Shown: positions 45,694 to 55,242, counted from the first letter of the stretch. The stretch is DNA of 64,000 nucleotides from Candidatus Thiodiazotropha sp. LNASS1 (GCF_964212655.1 NZ_OZ156465.1:3720001-3784000); one strand, 5' to 3'. Translations and numbers: made by a program. Notes: generated by a model from the sequence alone, not told the origin.

Positions 45694-47382
45694 CTATCCT
45701 GTCATGCCGATATTCATCGCGCGTTCCTGTGCGATCTGATAAAGATTCAGTGCCGATATAAGGGATTTAAGTGAAGCGCTGACACTATCCTGATCAAATG
45801 CCGCTCCGGCGAATGATTGGCCATCTATATCAAGCAGTACATAGGCAACAGCTTCCGCGTCGGTACCCTCACCGATCGCATGTTCATGATAGTCAAGAAC
45901 CCGCGCCTGTGTGTGAAAGGCTTGAGTCCAGGCGTCCATAAATGCAGAGATTGCCCCCTCACCCTGTCCGTGAATAGTCCTGGCTTGGTCGTTGTCTGAC
46001 AGCTTGACATCGATCACGTCACTTCCCTGGTGGGAGTCAAGGCGGTAGCCTTCCAGCCTGGTGGGACGGATGTCGGCCACAAAGTGGTTTTGAAAGAGTT
46101 CAAAGATGGTTTTACTGTCGACCTCACCCTCACATGATTCGCTTGTCCGTTGCACAATGGCGGACAATTCCGTCTGGATCCAGCGCGGCAACATCAGAGC
46201 GTAATCCCGTTCCAGGACGTAGGCCACCCCTCCCTTGCCCGACTGGCTGTTGACCCGGATTACCGCCTGATAATCCCGGCCGATATCCTGTGGGTCGATC
46301 GGCAGATAGGCGACCTGCCAGGGTTCGTCCGATTGCTGGCGATGCAGACATTTACGAATAGCATCCTGATGGGAACCGGAGAAGGCGGTATACACCAACT
46401 CCCCCACCCAGGGGTGTCGCGGGTGCACCGGCAGGCCTGTGCACTGAGCATAAATCTGAATAATCTCGTCAGGTCTGGAGAGGTCGATCTCCGGATCAAT
46501 ACCCTGACTATAGAGATTCATGCCCATTGTAATCAGGTCCATGTTGCCGGTTCGCTCACCATTGCCCATCAATGTACCCTCAACCCGATCGGCGCCGGCA
46601 AGCAGGGCGAGTTCTGCGGCGGCTATCGCGCATCCACGATCATTATGGGTGTGAACAGAGACGATTACCGATTCGCGGTTCTGCAGATGTCGGCAGAAGT
46701 ATTCAACCTGGTCTGCAAACAGATTTGGGGTGCTGCTCTCTACCGTGGCGGGCAGGTTGATAATACAGGGATCATCCGGTGTGGGCCGCCAGACATCGAT
46801 GACCGCCGCGCAGACCTCCACGGCGTAATCCCATTCGGTATTTGAAAAACTCTCCGGTGAATATTGAAACACCCATTCGGTTTCAGGGTGGTTGGCGGCC
46901 TCACTTTGCAGCATTTCTGCTCCTTGAACAGCGATTTCCCTGATACCGTCGCGATTACGGTCAAAAACCCTTTCACGCTGCACCGTGGAGGTGGAATTGT
47001 AGACATGTACAATTGCCCGGTGTACGCCCTTCAAGGACTCAAAGGTCTTGCGGATCAATGTTTCACGGGCTTGCACCAGAACCTGGATCGTGACGTCGCG
47101 TGGAATCTGATCCTCTTCGATCAGCCAGCGCACGAAGTCATAATCGGTTTGGCTGGCGGCGGGGAAACCGACTTCTATCTGTTTCAGACCGAGCTTCACC
47201 AGGAGTGCCCACAAACGGCGTTTCTGTACCACATTCATTGGTTCAAGCAATGCCTGGTTGCCATCGCGTAAATCGACGCTGGCCCAGATCGGAGCGCTAT
47301 CGATCGTCTGGTTTGGCCACTGGCGGTCATGCATCGGCACGGCCTGCATAGGACGGTATTTACGGTGGTCAAATCGGTTCAC
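45694..47382 (-). CDS. leuA: 2-isopropylmalate synthase
   Basis: 562 residues, the long LeuA type. The catalytic TIM barrel has WASVDLRDGNQAL (metal Asp, catalytic Arg), VSVHTHNDRGCAIAAAELAL (metal His pair) and GTLMGNGERTGNMDL (metal Asn). A linker and the C-terminal leucine-binding regulatory domain follow. It condenses acetyl-CoA with 2-oxoisovalerate, the first step to leucine. GTG start with AGGAG eight bases upstream. It is transcribed divergently from an Lrp-family gene across a 332-base AT-rich region with dyads. Confidence 0.95.
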   Translation of the reverse strand: MNRFDHRKYRPMQAVPMHDRQWPNQTIDSAPIWASVDLRDGNQALLEPMNVVQKRRLWALLVKLGLKQIEVGFPAASQTDYDFVRWLIEEDQIPRDVTIQVLVQARETLIRKTFESLKGVHRAIVHVYNSTSTVQRERVFDRNRDGIREIAVQGAEMLQSEAANHPETEWVFQYSPESFSNTEWDYAVEVCAAVIDVWRPTPDDPCIINLPATVESSTPNLFADQVEYFCRHLQNRESVIVSVHTHNDRGCAIAAAELALLAGADRVEGTLMGNGERTGNMDLITMGMNLYSQGIDPEIDLSRPDEIIQIYAQCTGLPVHPRHPWVGELVYTAFSGSHQDAIRKCLHRQQSDEPWQVAYLPIDPQDIGRDYQAVIRVNSQSGKGGVAYVLERDYALMLPRWIQTELSAIVQRTSESCEGEVDSKTIFELFQNHFVADIRPTRLEGYRLDSHQGSDVIDVKLSDNDQARTIHGQGEGAISAFMDAWTQAFHTQARVLDYHEHAIGEGTDAEAVAYVLLDIDGQSFAGAAFDQDSVSASLKSLISALNLYQIAQERAMNIGMTG

Positions 47383-47714
47383 GGTGAATCTCCTGCAGCA
47401 GGTTTATTGGCTAACTATGTGAGCTCTTCCTGGCAACCGGGATGTCGCCACCGGCCATAACCAAATCCCTGGTCTTTATATGGCGATGAGGACTCCCCTG
47501 TGCAAACCCTTATGGGGTGATTGCCCCGTACCCGGAACTTGTGATTCCGGATCTTAATGAGTACGGCTTGTGGCCGATGGTGAAAGATTAATGCAGAATG
47601 ACCGGCAATGGATTGCGAAATATACTTTAATATTTGCAAAAAAAATAAAATAATAGCTAAAATATATAAAATAACGCAATAAAATAGCGAAATATTTGAC
47701 GATAGGGCAACTTG
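47383..47714. promoter_or_regulatory. lrp-leuA divergent regulatory region and leuA leader
   Basis: The half next to lrp is extremely AT-rich. The half next to leuA is GC-rich and, read in the leuA direction, contains two small hairpins: CCGGAA...TTCCGG (within about 47533-47551) and GGGG...CCCC (about 47514-47527). A further CCGG...CCGG pair lies near 47437-47454. The leader is over 100 bases long and has no obvious leucine-rich leader peptide. It may be a structured leader of unknown type. Confidence 0.5.
47613..47639. promoter_or_regulatory. Near-palindromic AT-rich operator, Lrp-like
   Basis: TTGCGAAATAT, six bases, then ATATTTGCAA: an inverted repeat with one base missing on one arm. 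A related GCGAAATATTTGA occurs at 47687-47699, close to the lrp start. Spaced AT-rich dyads are typical of Lrp/AsnC targets. Confidence 0.5.
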
Positions 47715-48176
47715 ATGAATCTGGACCGCTACGATCGACACATACTAGATGAACTGCAGCGGGATGGACGTATCAGTAATCAGGACCTGGCCGAACGGAT
47801 CGGTCTTTCTCCCTCGCCCTGCCTGCGTCGGGTACGCGCGTTGGAGGAGTCCGGCATCATCACCGGATATAGGGCCCAACTGGATGCGGGCAAATTGGAT
47901 CTCAAACTGATGGCGCTGATACACATCGCCATGGATCGCCATACCCCCGAGCGTTTTGAAAATTTCGAACATAAGATCAAAAATCTGCCGGAGGTTCTGG
48001 AGTGTCTGCTGATCACCGGCCAAGATGCGGACTATCAAGTCAAGGTGGTAGTGCGGGATATGGAGGCCTATCAGGCCCTTTTATTGAATAAGATCACACG
48101 TATCGAGGGGGTAACGGGTGTCCACTCCAGTTTTGTCATGCGCAAGGTAGTGGATAAAAGGGCGTTGCCGGTTTGA
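47715..48176 (+). CDS. Lrp/AsnC-family transcriptional regulator
   Basis: 153 residues: an N-terminal winged helix (about 1-60; ISNQDLAERIGLSPSPCLRRVRALEESGII) and a C-terminal RAM/effector domain with ITGQDADYQVKVVVRDMEAYQ. Lrp proteins bind amino acids and act as feast-famine regulators. AGGG lies eight bases before ATG 47715. Divergence from leuA with dyads between them suggests autoregulation and control of leuA. Confidence 0.94.
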   Translation: MNLDRYDRHILDELQRDGRISNQDLAERIGLSPSPCLRRVRALEESGIITGYRAQLDAGKLDLKLMALIHIAMDRHTPERFENFEHKIKNLPEVLECLLITGQDADYQVKVVVRDMEAYQALLLNKITRIEGVTGVHSSFVMRKVVDKRALPV

Positions 48177-48251
48177 GGCGGCGATCTACAATCAATTATT
48201 GATGGGGCCGGCATCTATTGCCCCGCTGAGTCCCACAACCTGATCCTTCGT

Positions 48252-48749
48252 CTATGCGCTGTTTTGCGCCTCGGTCAGTAATGGGGTCTGATAAAAGTGT
48301 TGGGACAGCCAGTTGACCGCCTCTTCCTCATCATAGAAGGACTTTACCGGGATATCCTTGAAATAGGTATTGGCCGCAATGCGCGTCATGATCACATCCT
48401 TGTGATCCCGTTCTATGAAGGCAACTGCCTTCAAGCGCCGTTTCGTCTGCTGAAGCATGGCTATCTGCACTGGAATTGAGATAGCGTAGCGCCCCTTTCT
48501 TACGATCAGTGTGGGAAGTGGGAGAGTGAACCTGTCCAAATAGTCAGTGACGGGTTTGATATCCTGTTCTGCCAGTTCTCCATTCGTATAGATGACAGCA
48601 TGCAGATAGCGACCATCTTCTATACAGAGGGAGACTTTTCCAGTGTCAAGCGGTTCCATGCATATGATTATAGCCGATCCCGCACGACTGTATGTGTCCG
48701 AAATTTTCGGCTGTAAAAAATTAAGTCGCGTTGCTGTTTGAGTGTTCAT
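48252..48749 (-). CDS. SpoIIAA/STAS-like protein, unknown role
   Basis: 165 residues from ATG 48749, which is preceded by GGAAA. The body (about 40-155) has alternating strands and helices ending in a VKSFYDEEEAVNWLSQ helix, the usual closing of SpoIIAA-like (STAS fold) proteins. Internal methionine at 48659 is an alternative start that removes a poorly conserved-looking N-terminus. No catalytic motif is seen. Convergent with the Lrp gene. Confidence 0.65.
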   Translation of the reverse strand: MNTQTATRLNFLQPKISDTYSRAGSAIIICMEPLDTGKVSLCIEDGRYLHAVIYTNGELAEQDIKPVTDYLDRFTLPLPTLIVRKGRYAISIPVQIAMLQQTKRRLKAVAFIERDHKDVIMTRIAANTYFKDIPVKSFYDEEEAVNWLSQHFYQTPLLTEAQNSA

Positions 48750-49183
48750 GTAGCTGTTTCCATGCATTTGCACAGGCCCGATATGAGGTATGAGAACTGC
48801 CCCGTATCGAGGCTGTTAATCGCTCCTCTCTCTATTACGCAGGTGTCTATGATTGAAATTTGGGCCGGCGGCGGAGTCGCCACCACGAAAGGACATCGAT
48901 TTGGCGCAGATCATCGGCTGTCAAGTGGGAGTCACCTTCCCTTCATCACTGCCATTCATGTCGTGCCGGTATGGGTGTAATCATAAATAATATCTTTATA
49001 TTCAGTAGCTTAAATATTTTTTTCCATGGTAGTGTCTTAAGCAAATATTAATAAAAATCCACTTGAATAATTTTGGATTCGTCATATACTTTCTTCTGAA
49101 AATGGGAAAAATATCCCAAATTATCCACATACGACTATATACAACGCATTTGCCTGGGAATGTGTGTAGCGGAGGATATGTTA
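48750..49183. other. Intergenic region before the DUF5666 lipoprotein
   Basis: 434 bases. The middle (48860-48960) is GC-rich with a small hairpin GGCGGCGGA..TCGCCACC and a frame (to 48980) whose peptide is not recognised; I do not call it. The last 170 bases are AT-rich, including a GGGAAAAATATCCC dyad (49103-49116), and probably hold the promoter. Confidence 0.4.
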
Positions 49184-50638
49184 ATGAATCAGTCTAAATC
49201 AGTAATGTTTGCTTCTACCTTTCTTATCGCTTTACTTGGGGCCTGTGGTGGTGGTGGGAGCGGTGACAGCGCTACCAGCAGCGGTGGTGATTTCATCACC
49301 GTTGGCAGGATCGACGGGTTTGGCAGTGTTTATGTCAATGGCATCAGGTTCGATACTTCACATACCCAATATCGGGTCGACGACGAACAGGGCTATGACG
49401 ATTCATCGCTGGCGGTGGGAATGAAGGTGCGGGTGGAAGGATCAGTGAATCGGGATGATATGACGGGTGTTGCCGATGTCATTACCTATGATGATGACCT
49501 GGAGGGCCCGATAGATAGCGGATCTCTTGTGAAAAACAGTGAAGTGGCCACTTTTACCATCTTAAGGATGGCTGTCATGGTGGATGCCAACAGTACTGTG
49601 TTCGATGACGGGGCATCGTTTGAAGGCCTTGCCGAGGGACAAGAGATCGAAGTCAGTGGCTTTTTCGATGGCAGTCAGATTGTCGCATCCCGGCTTGAAC
49701 TGCAAAACGATAATGATAGCGATTATGAGATAAAGGGAACGGTCACCAGCTATGACGGCAGTGAGATCACGCTGGTTTTGCAGAACGGAGTGGTAGCCGG
49801 GCCGTATCCCATCAGTTTAAATGTCGATTTGGATATACCTGCCGATCCTCTCGGCCTGTTTGTTGAGCTGAAGCTTGACAGCAGCGGGGGGCCTGCAGAG
49901 GTTGTTCGCATCGAGAGCGATGACATCGATCTTCTCGATGATGATGACGAGGATGTCTCACTGCGCGGGATTCTTTCAGGCGACGGAAATGGTGGATTTT
50001 CAGTGAATGGGGTCCAGATCGAAATTTCCCCGGTTACACGCTATGAACCCGATACACTTGAGGGCAACCTCGATGCAGGGATGGAGGTGGAAGTCGAAGG
50101 TCATATGCAGGGTGACATCTTGATCGCCGAAAAGATAGAGGCTGAAGACGGCGAGATCGAAATTGAAGCCCGGGTGAGCGGTGTTCAAAGCGTCGACGCG
50201 AAGAATGGTACGGTTAGCCTGGACCTGGGTAACAGTCAGAGTCTGAATATTGTGACCGATAACTCGACACTGTTTGAGGATAGTTCCGATTTTGATCAGG
50301 ATGACGATGGCAGCTTCAATCTCGATGAGTTGATGGATGGAGATTATGTTGAAGTGGAGCTTAAGCGCATGGGTGATCAGTATATTGCCATCAGTATAGA
50401 GCGGGAGGATGAGTCGTCAGCGACAAAAGTAGAGGCACCGATCGATGCATTCAGCAGCCAGGTTTCTGTCACCCTGGTCGGCGCTGTATTCACTGTGTAT
50501 GAAGCTACGGAATACAAGCTGGATGATGATCTGACAGACGCTGACTCATTTTTCAGTCAGTTGAATATCGGCGAAAGGGCCAAGATAAAGGACCGGGACG
50601 GGGATGCTTCCGTCGAAGAGATTGAATTGGAACGATAA
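49184..50638 (+). CDS. DUF5666 repeat lipoprotein with an EF-hand loop
   Basis: 484 residues, strongly acidic. A lipoprotein signal (LIALLGAC, Cys21) is followed by a Gly/Ser linker and by five or six repeats of a DUF5666 beta-barrel module: GFGSVYVNGIRFDTS, LAVGMKVRVEGSV, then LAEGQEIEVSGFFDGSQIVASRLE and so on. At residues 371-382 an EF-hand loop with Asp at 1, 3 and 5, Gly at 6 and Glu at 12 (DQDDDGSFNLDE) is inserted. GGAGG lies eight bases before ATG 49184. Probably an outer-membrane or cell-surface calcium-binding protein; its partner is unknown. Confidence 0.85.
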   Translation: MNQSKSVMFASTFLIALLGACGGGGSGDSATSSGGDFITVGRIDGFGSVYVNGIRFDTSHTQYRVDDEQGYDDSSLAVGMKVRVEGSVNRDDMTGVADVITYDDDLEGPIDSGSLVKNSEVATFTILRMAVMVDANSTVFDDGASFEGLAEGQEIEVSGFFDGSQIVASRLELQNDNDSDYEIKGTVTSYDGSEITLVLQNGVVAGPYPISLNVDLDIPADPLGLFVELKLDSSGGPAEVVRIESDDIDLLDDDDEDVSLRGILSGDGNGGFSVNGVQIEISPVTRYEPDTLEGNLDAGMEVEVEGHMQGDILIAEKIEAEDGEIEIEARVSGVQSVDAKNGTVSLDLGNSQSLNIVTDNSTLFEDSSDFDQDDDGSFNLDELMDGDYVEVELKRMGDQYIAISIEREDESSATKVEAPIDAFSSQVSVTLVGAVFTVYEATEYKLDDDLTDADSFFSQLNIGERAKIKDRDGDASVEEIELER

Positions 50639-50958
50639 GGTTTTTCGGAGCCATTAGCCTATACTTTTTCACTGTATCAATGTTTTGCCAGAGCTTGGCG
50701 GCAGATGCTTCGATAAGAGGCGTCTGCTGTCATTTTTTTGTGAGTGACTTGAGGCCATGCAAATATACTGCTCATGCATTGATCAACTCCTTTCGAGTAC
50801 AATGGCGTCAGGTAAGCCAATACTAAAAGGCTTTGGTATTTGCCTGTGTAATTAGTGGTTGTTTGGCTTGTTGACCGGTGCTTGTTGTAAATGCGCCCTT
50901 TGATATATGCTCGTATAAATAAACAAGATTGGGGTCTCCTGACCCATTGGAACAGGCC
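50639..50958. other. Gap before the degenerate GGDEF gene
   Basis: 320 bases with no gene seen. An imperfect stem (CAGGTAA.. with ..TTGCCTG, about 50809-50853) is present. The region just before the GGDEF start is AT-rich. Confidence 0.4.
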
Positions 50959-52128
50959 ATGTCGGTATTCAGATCGTTTATTCAACATCTCGGTGATAAC
51001 TCCCGCATCTACTCGATAGGTGAACTGGATAAACTCATTTCCTCGGATGAGCATCCGGCGTATATGCGTAAGCACCGCGCTGAGCTGTTGCTTGAACGAA
51101 TACGCTTTATCGCTTCGCTGTTATCAATCTTGATTCCCCTCTGGCTGGTCATCGACTTCTTGCTTCTGCCATTAAATCTGTTTTGGCCAATTGTGGCGAT
51201 CAGGTTGTTGTCGACTGTACATTTTGTCTATCTGGCACGTTATCGTACAGAACAGGCCACGCTAAAAACGAGCCTGCTCCTGCTGGCAGGAATGCTGATC
51301 AATCTACCGCTGACATTCTTCGCCTCGGCTCACTATTTGGCGATGGTTCCACCAGAAAGTGTTTATCATCTTCCGATGGCGCTATATACACTCTTGCCCT
51401 ACATCGCAGTTGGCCTGTTGGGATTGTTTCCACTGACACTCCTGGAGTGTGCGGTATTGGCACTGCTGATAGCCATGTTGACTGTGACAGGTTGGAGTTA
51501 CTATGCGACTGTACCGGCATTGGAGCTATTGCCGACCTTGTGGCTGCTGATAATCATTCTGGGGATTGTGTTATTCACATCCACGATTCAGTTGCAGTAT
51601 ATGATCTCAATGATAACACGTACGGATCACGATCCCGTGACGGGTGCGCAGACCAGAAAGTCCGGAGTGCAGAGTCTGGCAAAAGCCTTTCAGCAGGCTA
51701 AATTACAAAATGAATTTCTGAGTATCGCGCTTGTTGATCTCGATAATGTGCAGAATATCATCGCAGAATTTGACTACGCGACTTATGACCATGTCGTACT
51801 GGAAGCGGCCGATATATTATCCGATGGCCTGCGCCACAACGATATGCTGGTCCATTGGGGGGAAAAGGTTTTTATGATGATTTTGCCGGGCACGGATTGC
51901 AAGGGGGCAAGGATTATTGCGCAACGAGTTCTCAATCAGGGCCTCGGCACCCTGCCTGATGGGCGTCCGGTCACGGCCAGTATCGGGGTTTGCGAAAGAT
52001 CAGCCGATGAAATTGAGGAATGGTCCGGCATGTTGGAACTGGTTGATAACCGCAGAGATGACGCGAAGAGACAAGGTAAGGACCGGTATATCATTTGCAA
52101 TGAAGAAATAGGAATGGCTGCAGAATAG
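50959..52128 (+). CDS. Membrane protein with degenerate GGDEF domain
   Basis: 389 residues: an N-terminal cytoplasmic helix region, six membrane helices (about 50-220), then a GGDEF fold. The catalytic motif is WGEKVF in place of GGDEF/GGEEF, and the substrate Asp region reads ALVDLDNVQNI. The inhibitory RxxD site is absent. The domain is therefore probably not a cyclase and may act as a GTP or c-di-GMP binding or docking module. ATG 50959 is chosen over an in-frame TTG at 50929. Confidence 0.85.
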   Translation: MSVFRSFIQHLGDNSRIYSIGELDKLISSDEHPAYMRKHRAELLLERIRFIASLLSILIPLWLVIDFLLLPLNLFWPIVAIRLLSTVHFVYLARYRTEQATLKTSLLLLAGMLINLPLTFFASAHYLAMVPPESVYHLPMALYTLLPYIAVGLLGLFPLTLLECAVLALLIAMLTVTGWSYYATVPALELLPTLWLLIIILGIVLFTSTIQLQYMISMITRTDHDPVTGAQTRKSGVQSLAKAFQQAKLQNEFLSIALVDLDNVQNIIAEFDYATYDHVVLEAADILSDGLRHNDMLVHWGEKVFMMILPGTDCKGARIIAQRVLNQGLGTLPDGRPVTASIGVCERSADEIEEWSGMLELVDNRRDDAKRQGKDRYIICNEEIGMAAE

Positions 52129-52282
52129 GTTATTGTCTTTAAACCAGGCTTCAATCTTATCGGCGGAGCCGGGTGTGCAACAAAGCCAGCCCCGCGCAGC
52201 CTGGTATCCTTTCGTAAAAGTTGGTTTGTCGATCTGTTGTTACGCCTCATGCAGCAGGATGCTGAGGCGAGAAACCCATTGT

Positions 52283-52423
52283 TTATTGAAGCTTTAGAAA
52301 CTCCGGTATAAGCCAGGGATCTCCCAAAACAACGCTCACATGGTTAATGATCAACAACATAAAGCCCATTAACAGCAGGGTATAGCCGGTTAGGCGCTGG
52401 AGGTCCGCTACTGCCTCTGTCAT
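52283..52423 (-). CDS. 46-residue small membrane protein
   Basis: Begins at ATG 52423 after a GAGGAG ribosome site with ideal spacing and ends TAA at 52283-52285. A soluble MTEAVADLQRLTGY start is followed by one membrane helix (LLLMGFMLLIINHVSVVLG) and a short LIPEFLKLQ tail. It is clearly bounded by good signals and composed like a real single-pass protein. It lies leftward, downstream of argA in the same direction, 136 bases away. Function unknown. Confidence 0.7.
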   Translation of the reverse strand: MTEAVADLQRLTGYTLLLMGFMLLIINHVSVVLGDPWLIPEFLKLQ

Positions 52424-52558
52424 GGTTGTCTCCTCATCTGTTTTCAGATCACGAAACTATTATTAGCAGGAGATCCATGAATATAACAGAGTATTTTAGT
52501 AGGGAAATGTGCAGCCGCCCTGGAACTTCCCGGTGTGGCCGTTCTGAGAATGGCCGGC

Positions 52559-53887
52559 TCAGATCTTCTTCATGAAGACTTTTGCGTTACGACGGTAGTT
52601 GTAGAGTGCCTGTTTGCGCATTGGCAGGTTACGCAGATCGGCCTGTACAAAACCCCGTTCCCTGAACCAGTGAGCGGCTTGGGTGGTCAATATGAAAAGC
52701 TTATCTATCCCATTCTGCTGCGCTTTCCTTTCCATATAAGCCAACAGCCGGTCACCCCGATCACTGCCCCGATAGTCGGGATGTACCACCACACAGGCCA
52801 GTTCGGCCATCGCCTCCTTGGGATAGGGGAAGAGTGCGGCACACGCAATCGCCATGCCATCCCTCTCCATTAGGGTGAAACCGTCGATCTCTGTCTCCAG
52901 CAGCTCACGGGAACGACGAACCAGAACACCTGTCTTCTCAAGCGGCTCAATCAGTTCCAGCAGGCCGCCCACGTCATCGATACGGGCAGTACGGGTCTCT
53001 TCATAGGGCTCGGCGGTGATAAGCGTACCGATACCGTCCCGGGTGAAGAGCTCTTTCAACAGCGCCCCGTCTCGCTTACGGTTGACGATATGGATGCGCT
53101 TGACGCCACTGCGGCATGCATAGACGGCAGCCTCTAGATGATGCCTGAGATCATCCGGTAACTTTTTACGCCGTTGCAGTAACGCATCAACCTGTTTTGG
53201 AACAATATTCGTGATCAGTTGGTTGCGCGAGTCAGTCACCCCTTTGGCTTCGACAAGAGAGATCAGTTTTTCGGCGCCCAATGCAACTGCCACCGATGCG
53301 GCGACATCGGCGGAACTCAGATTGAATACCTCGCCTGTAGGGGAGTACCCCAGCGGCGGTACAATGGCGATGGCCCCTGCCTGTAGCCGTTGTTCCAGCC
53401 CTGTTGCGTCCACACGACGAACCTCACCGGTATGACAGTAGTCGATGCCGTTCCTGACACCGATCGGCTTGGCGGTGACAAAGTTTCCCGAGGCAGCCCG
53501 GATGCGGACACCCGCCATGGGCGAGTTTGCCAATCCCATCGACAACAGGGCCTCTATCTCCACCCGTACCGATCCGGCAGCCTCTTTTACACAGGTCAAT
53601 GCAGCATTGTCGGTGACGCGCAGGCCTTCGACATATGCTGTTTTCACACCCCGGGTCTTGAGTCGTTCCTCGATTTGAGGACGGGCGCCGTGAACCAATA
53701 CGAGGCGTATTCCCAAACCATGCAAGAGGGCGATGTCGTGTATCAGGTTGGCGAATCCGGCATCCACAACCGCCTCTCCCCCGAAGGAGATGATGAAGGT
53801 ACGGCCTCGATGGGCATGGATATACGGGGATGAGTCCCGAAACCAGTCGACGAAGCTGTCTGGAACGTTGTTCGTGGGTTTTGTCAT
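52559..53887 (-). CDS. argA: Amino-acid N-acetyltransferase (N-acetylglutamate synthase)
   Basis: 442 residues: an N-terminal amino-acid-kinase-like domain that binds arginine for feedback inhibition (FIISFGGEAVVDAGFANLIHDIALLHGLGIRLVLVHGARPQI) and a C-terminal GNAT acetyltransferase domain (ACVVVHPDYRGSDRGDRLLAYMERKAQ, the acetyl-CoA loop). It makes N-acetylglutamate, the first step of arginine synthesis. It starts 17 bases after the argE stop, so the two form an operon. Confidence 0.96.
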   Translation of the reverse strand: MTKPTNNVPDSFVDWFRDSSPYIHAHRGRTFIISFGGEAVVDAGFANLIHDIALLHGLGIRLVLVHGARPQIEERLKTRGVKTAYVEGLRVTDNAALTCVKEAAGSVRVEIEALLSMGLANSPMAGVRIRAASGNFVTAKPIGVRNGIDYCHTGEVRRVDATGLEQRLQAGAIAIVPPLGYSPTGEVFNLSSADVAASVAVALGAEKLISLVEAKGVTDSRNQLITNIVPKQVDALLQRRKKLPDDLRHHLEAAVYACRSGVKRIHIVNRKRDGALLKELFTRDGIGTLITAEPYEETRTARIDDVGGLLELIEPLEKTGVLVRRSRELLETEIDGFTLMERDGMAIACAALFPYPKEAMAELACVVVHPDYRGSDRGDRLLAYMERKAQQNGIDKLFILTTQAAHWFRERGFVQADLRNLPMRKQALYNYRRNAKVFMKKI

Positions 53888-53904
53888 ACAGTTTAACCCA
53901 TTGT

Positions 53905-55050
53905 CTATAAACAGAATTGCCTGATCAGAGACTGTATCAGGTTGATCGCGGGTTGAATATGTTTTAGCGGCAGATATTCGTCCGGCTGGTGGGCCTGTTC
54001 GATGCTGCCAGGGCCGCAGATAACAGTCTGCATTCCCATGCTGTTGAAAAAGGGGCCTTCAGTACCGAAGGCAACCGCTCCCGACTCGGCGCCGGTGAGC
54101 TGTTCCACAGCTTGGACAATTGCAGCCTCCTGCGGCGTCTCCATTGCCGGGATGCCGTCGAAGACCGGCGTCAACTCCCAGTTCAAGTCGGCGTCATGCA
54201 GGCGTTTACTCAGCCTTTGTCTCAATTCACCACGCAGATTATTCAGGGACATCCCGGGCAATGGACGAAGATCGAACTGCAGTTCACACTGACCGCAGAT
54301 CCGATTTGGGTTGTCTCCGCCATGGATATGGCCCAGATTGAGCGTCGGAAACGCGACCTTGAAGGCCTGGTTTTGATAACGCTGTTGCAGTTCGCTTCGC
54401 CATTGTATGACTTCGCCAAGGACCTGGTACATAGCATCCAGGGCATTCACTCCGAGGGAGGGATCACTTGAGTGCCCCGACTTGCCAATGATCCGAATCG
54501 ACTCCATGGAGATACCTTTGTGCAGCCTTACCGGTTTCATGTCGGTTGGCTCGCCTATAATCGCATGACGTCCCAGCCGGCGATGCAGATCGGTGAGTGA
54601 CTTAGCGCCACACATTGTACTCTCTTCATCCGCTGTGGCGATGATGACCAGAGGCTGTTTCAGTTGCTGCAGCGGCACTTCCCGAATCGCTTCGAGTATC
54701 ACGGCAAAAAAACCCTTCATGTCAGCGCTTCCCATACCGTAGAAACGCCCGTCCCTTTCTTGCAGTTTCAGCGGATCACTGTGCCATTTCGCTTCATCGA
54801 AGGGAACGGTATCGGTATGGCCCGAAAGCACCAGACCCTCATTCCCCTGGCCGGCGCTGGCGATGAGATTGAATTTGTCAGGATGACCGGGAATGGTGAG
54901 TACTTCGGTCCTGAAACCCAAGGCATCGAACCAGCTCTCGAGGTGCTCGATGACCTCCCGGTTGCTCATATCCCAGGCAGGGTTGACGCTGCTGACTGAA
55001 GCGGCGTTGATCAGGCAGCTTAGCGTGCCTTGTAATGTCATTCTTTTCAT
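53905..55050 (-). CDS. argE: Acetylornithine deacetylase
   Basis: 381 residues of the M20 metallopeptidase family. Metal sites are LVLSGHTDTVPFD (His, Asp), ADEESTMCGAKS (catalytic Glu pair) and FGTEGPFF (Glu, Gly). The lid domain is in the middle (about 180-290). It hydrolyses N2-acetylornithine to ornithine. The gene is 17 bases upstream of argA; this argE-argA order puts both ends of the acetylated pathway in one transcript. Confidence 0.95.
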   Translation of the reverse strand: MKRMTLQGTLSCLINAASVSSVNPAWDMSNREVIEHLESWFDALGFRTEVLTIPGHPDKFNLIASAGQGNEGLVLSGHTDTVPFDEAKWHSDPLKLQERDGRFYGMGSADMKGFFAVILEAIREVPLQQLKQPLVIIATADEESTMCGAKSLTDLHRRLGRHAIIGEPTDMKPVRLHKGISMESIRIIGKSGHSSDPSLGVNALDAMYQVLGEVIQWRSELQQRYQNQAFKVAFPTLNLGHIHGGDNPNRICGQCELQFDLRPLPGMSLNNLRGELRQRLSKRLHDADLNWELTPVFDGIPAMETPQEAAIVQAVEQLTGAESGAVAFGTEGPFFNSMGMQTVICGPGSIEQAHQPDEYLPLKHIQPAINLIQSLIRQFCL

Positions 55051-55242
55051 GGCTCAGATTCTGTGGTCATGGATGACATCTTGCAACCCGGTTAAGCAGG
55101 GTGACAGGCCTTTCATTCCGAATTGACTGCAATACTTCACGAAAAAAGGATATGGATCTGAAGAGTCACATTAACAGTCATAGTGAATTTCATCGTAACT
55201 TGCAAAAATCCGCTTCCTTTGCTTTTGTTATAACCAGGATTA

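Noticed and set aside
47415-47741. 108-codon frame between leuA and lrp
   Set aside because: It runs through an extremely AT-rich operator region and a structured leader; the peptide changes character abruptly and lacks a ribosome site.
48738-48980. 80-codon frame before the DUF5666 gene
   Set aside because: No ribosome site and a peptide that does not look like a protein; the start would overlap the start region of the leftward gene.
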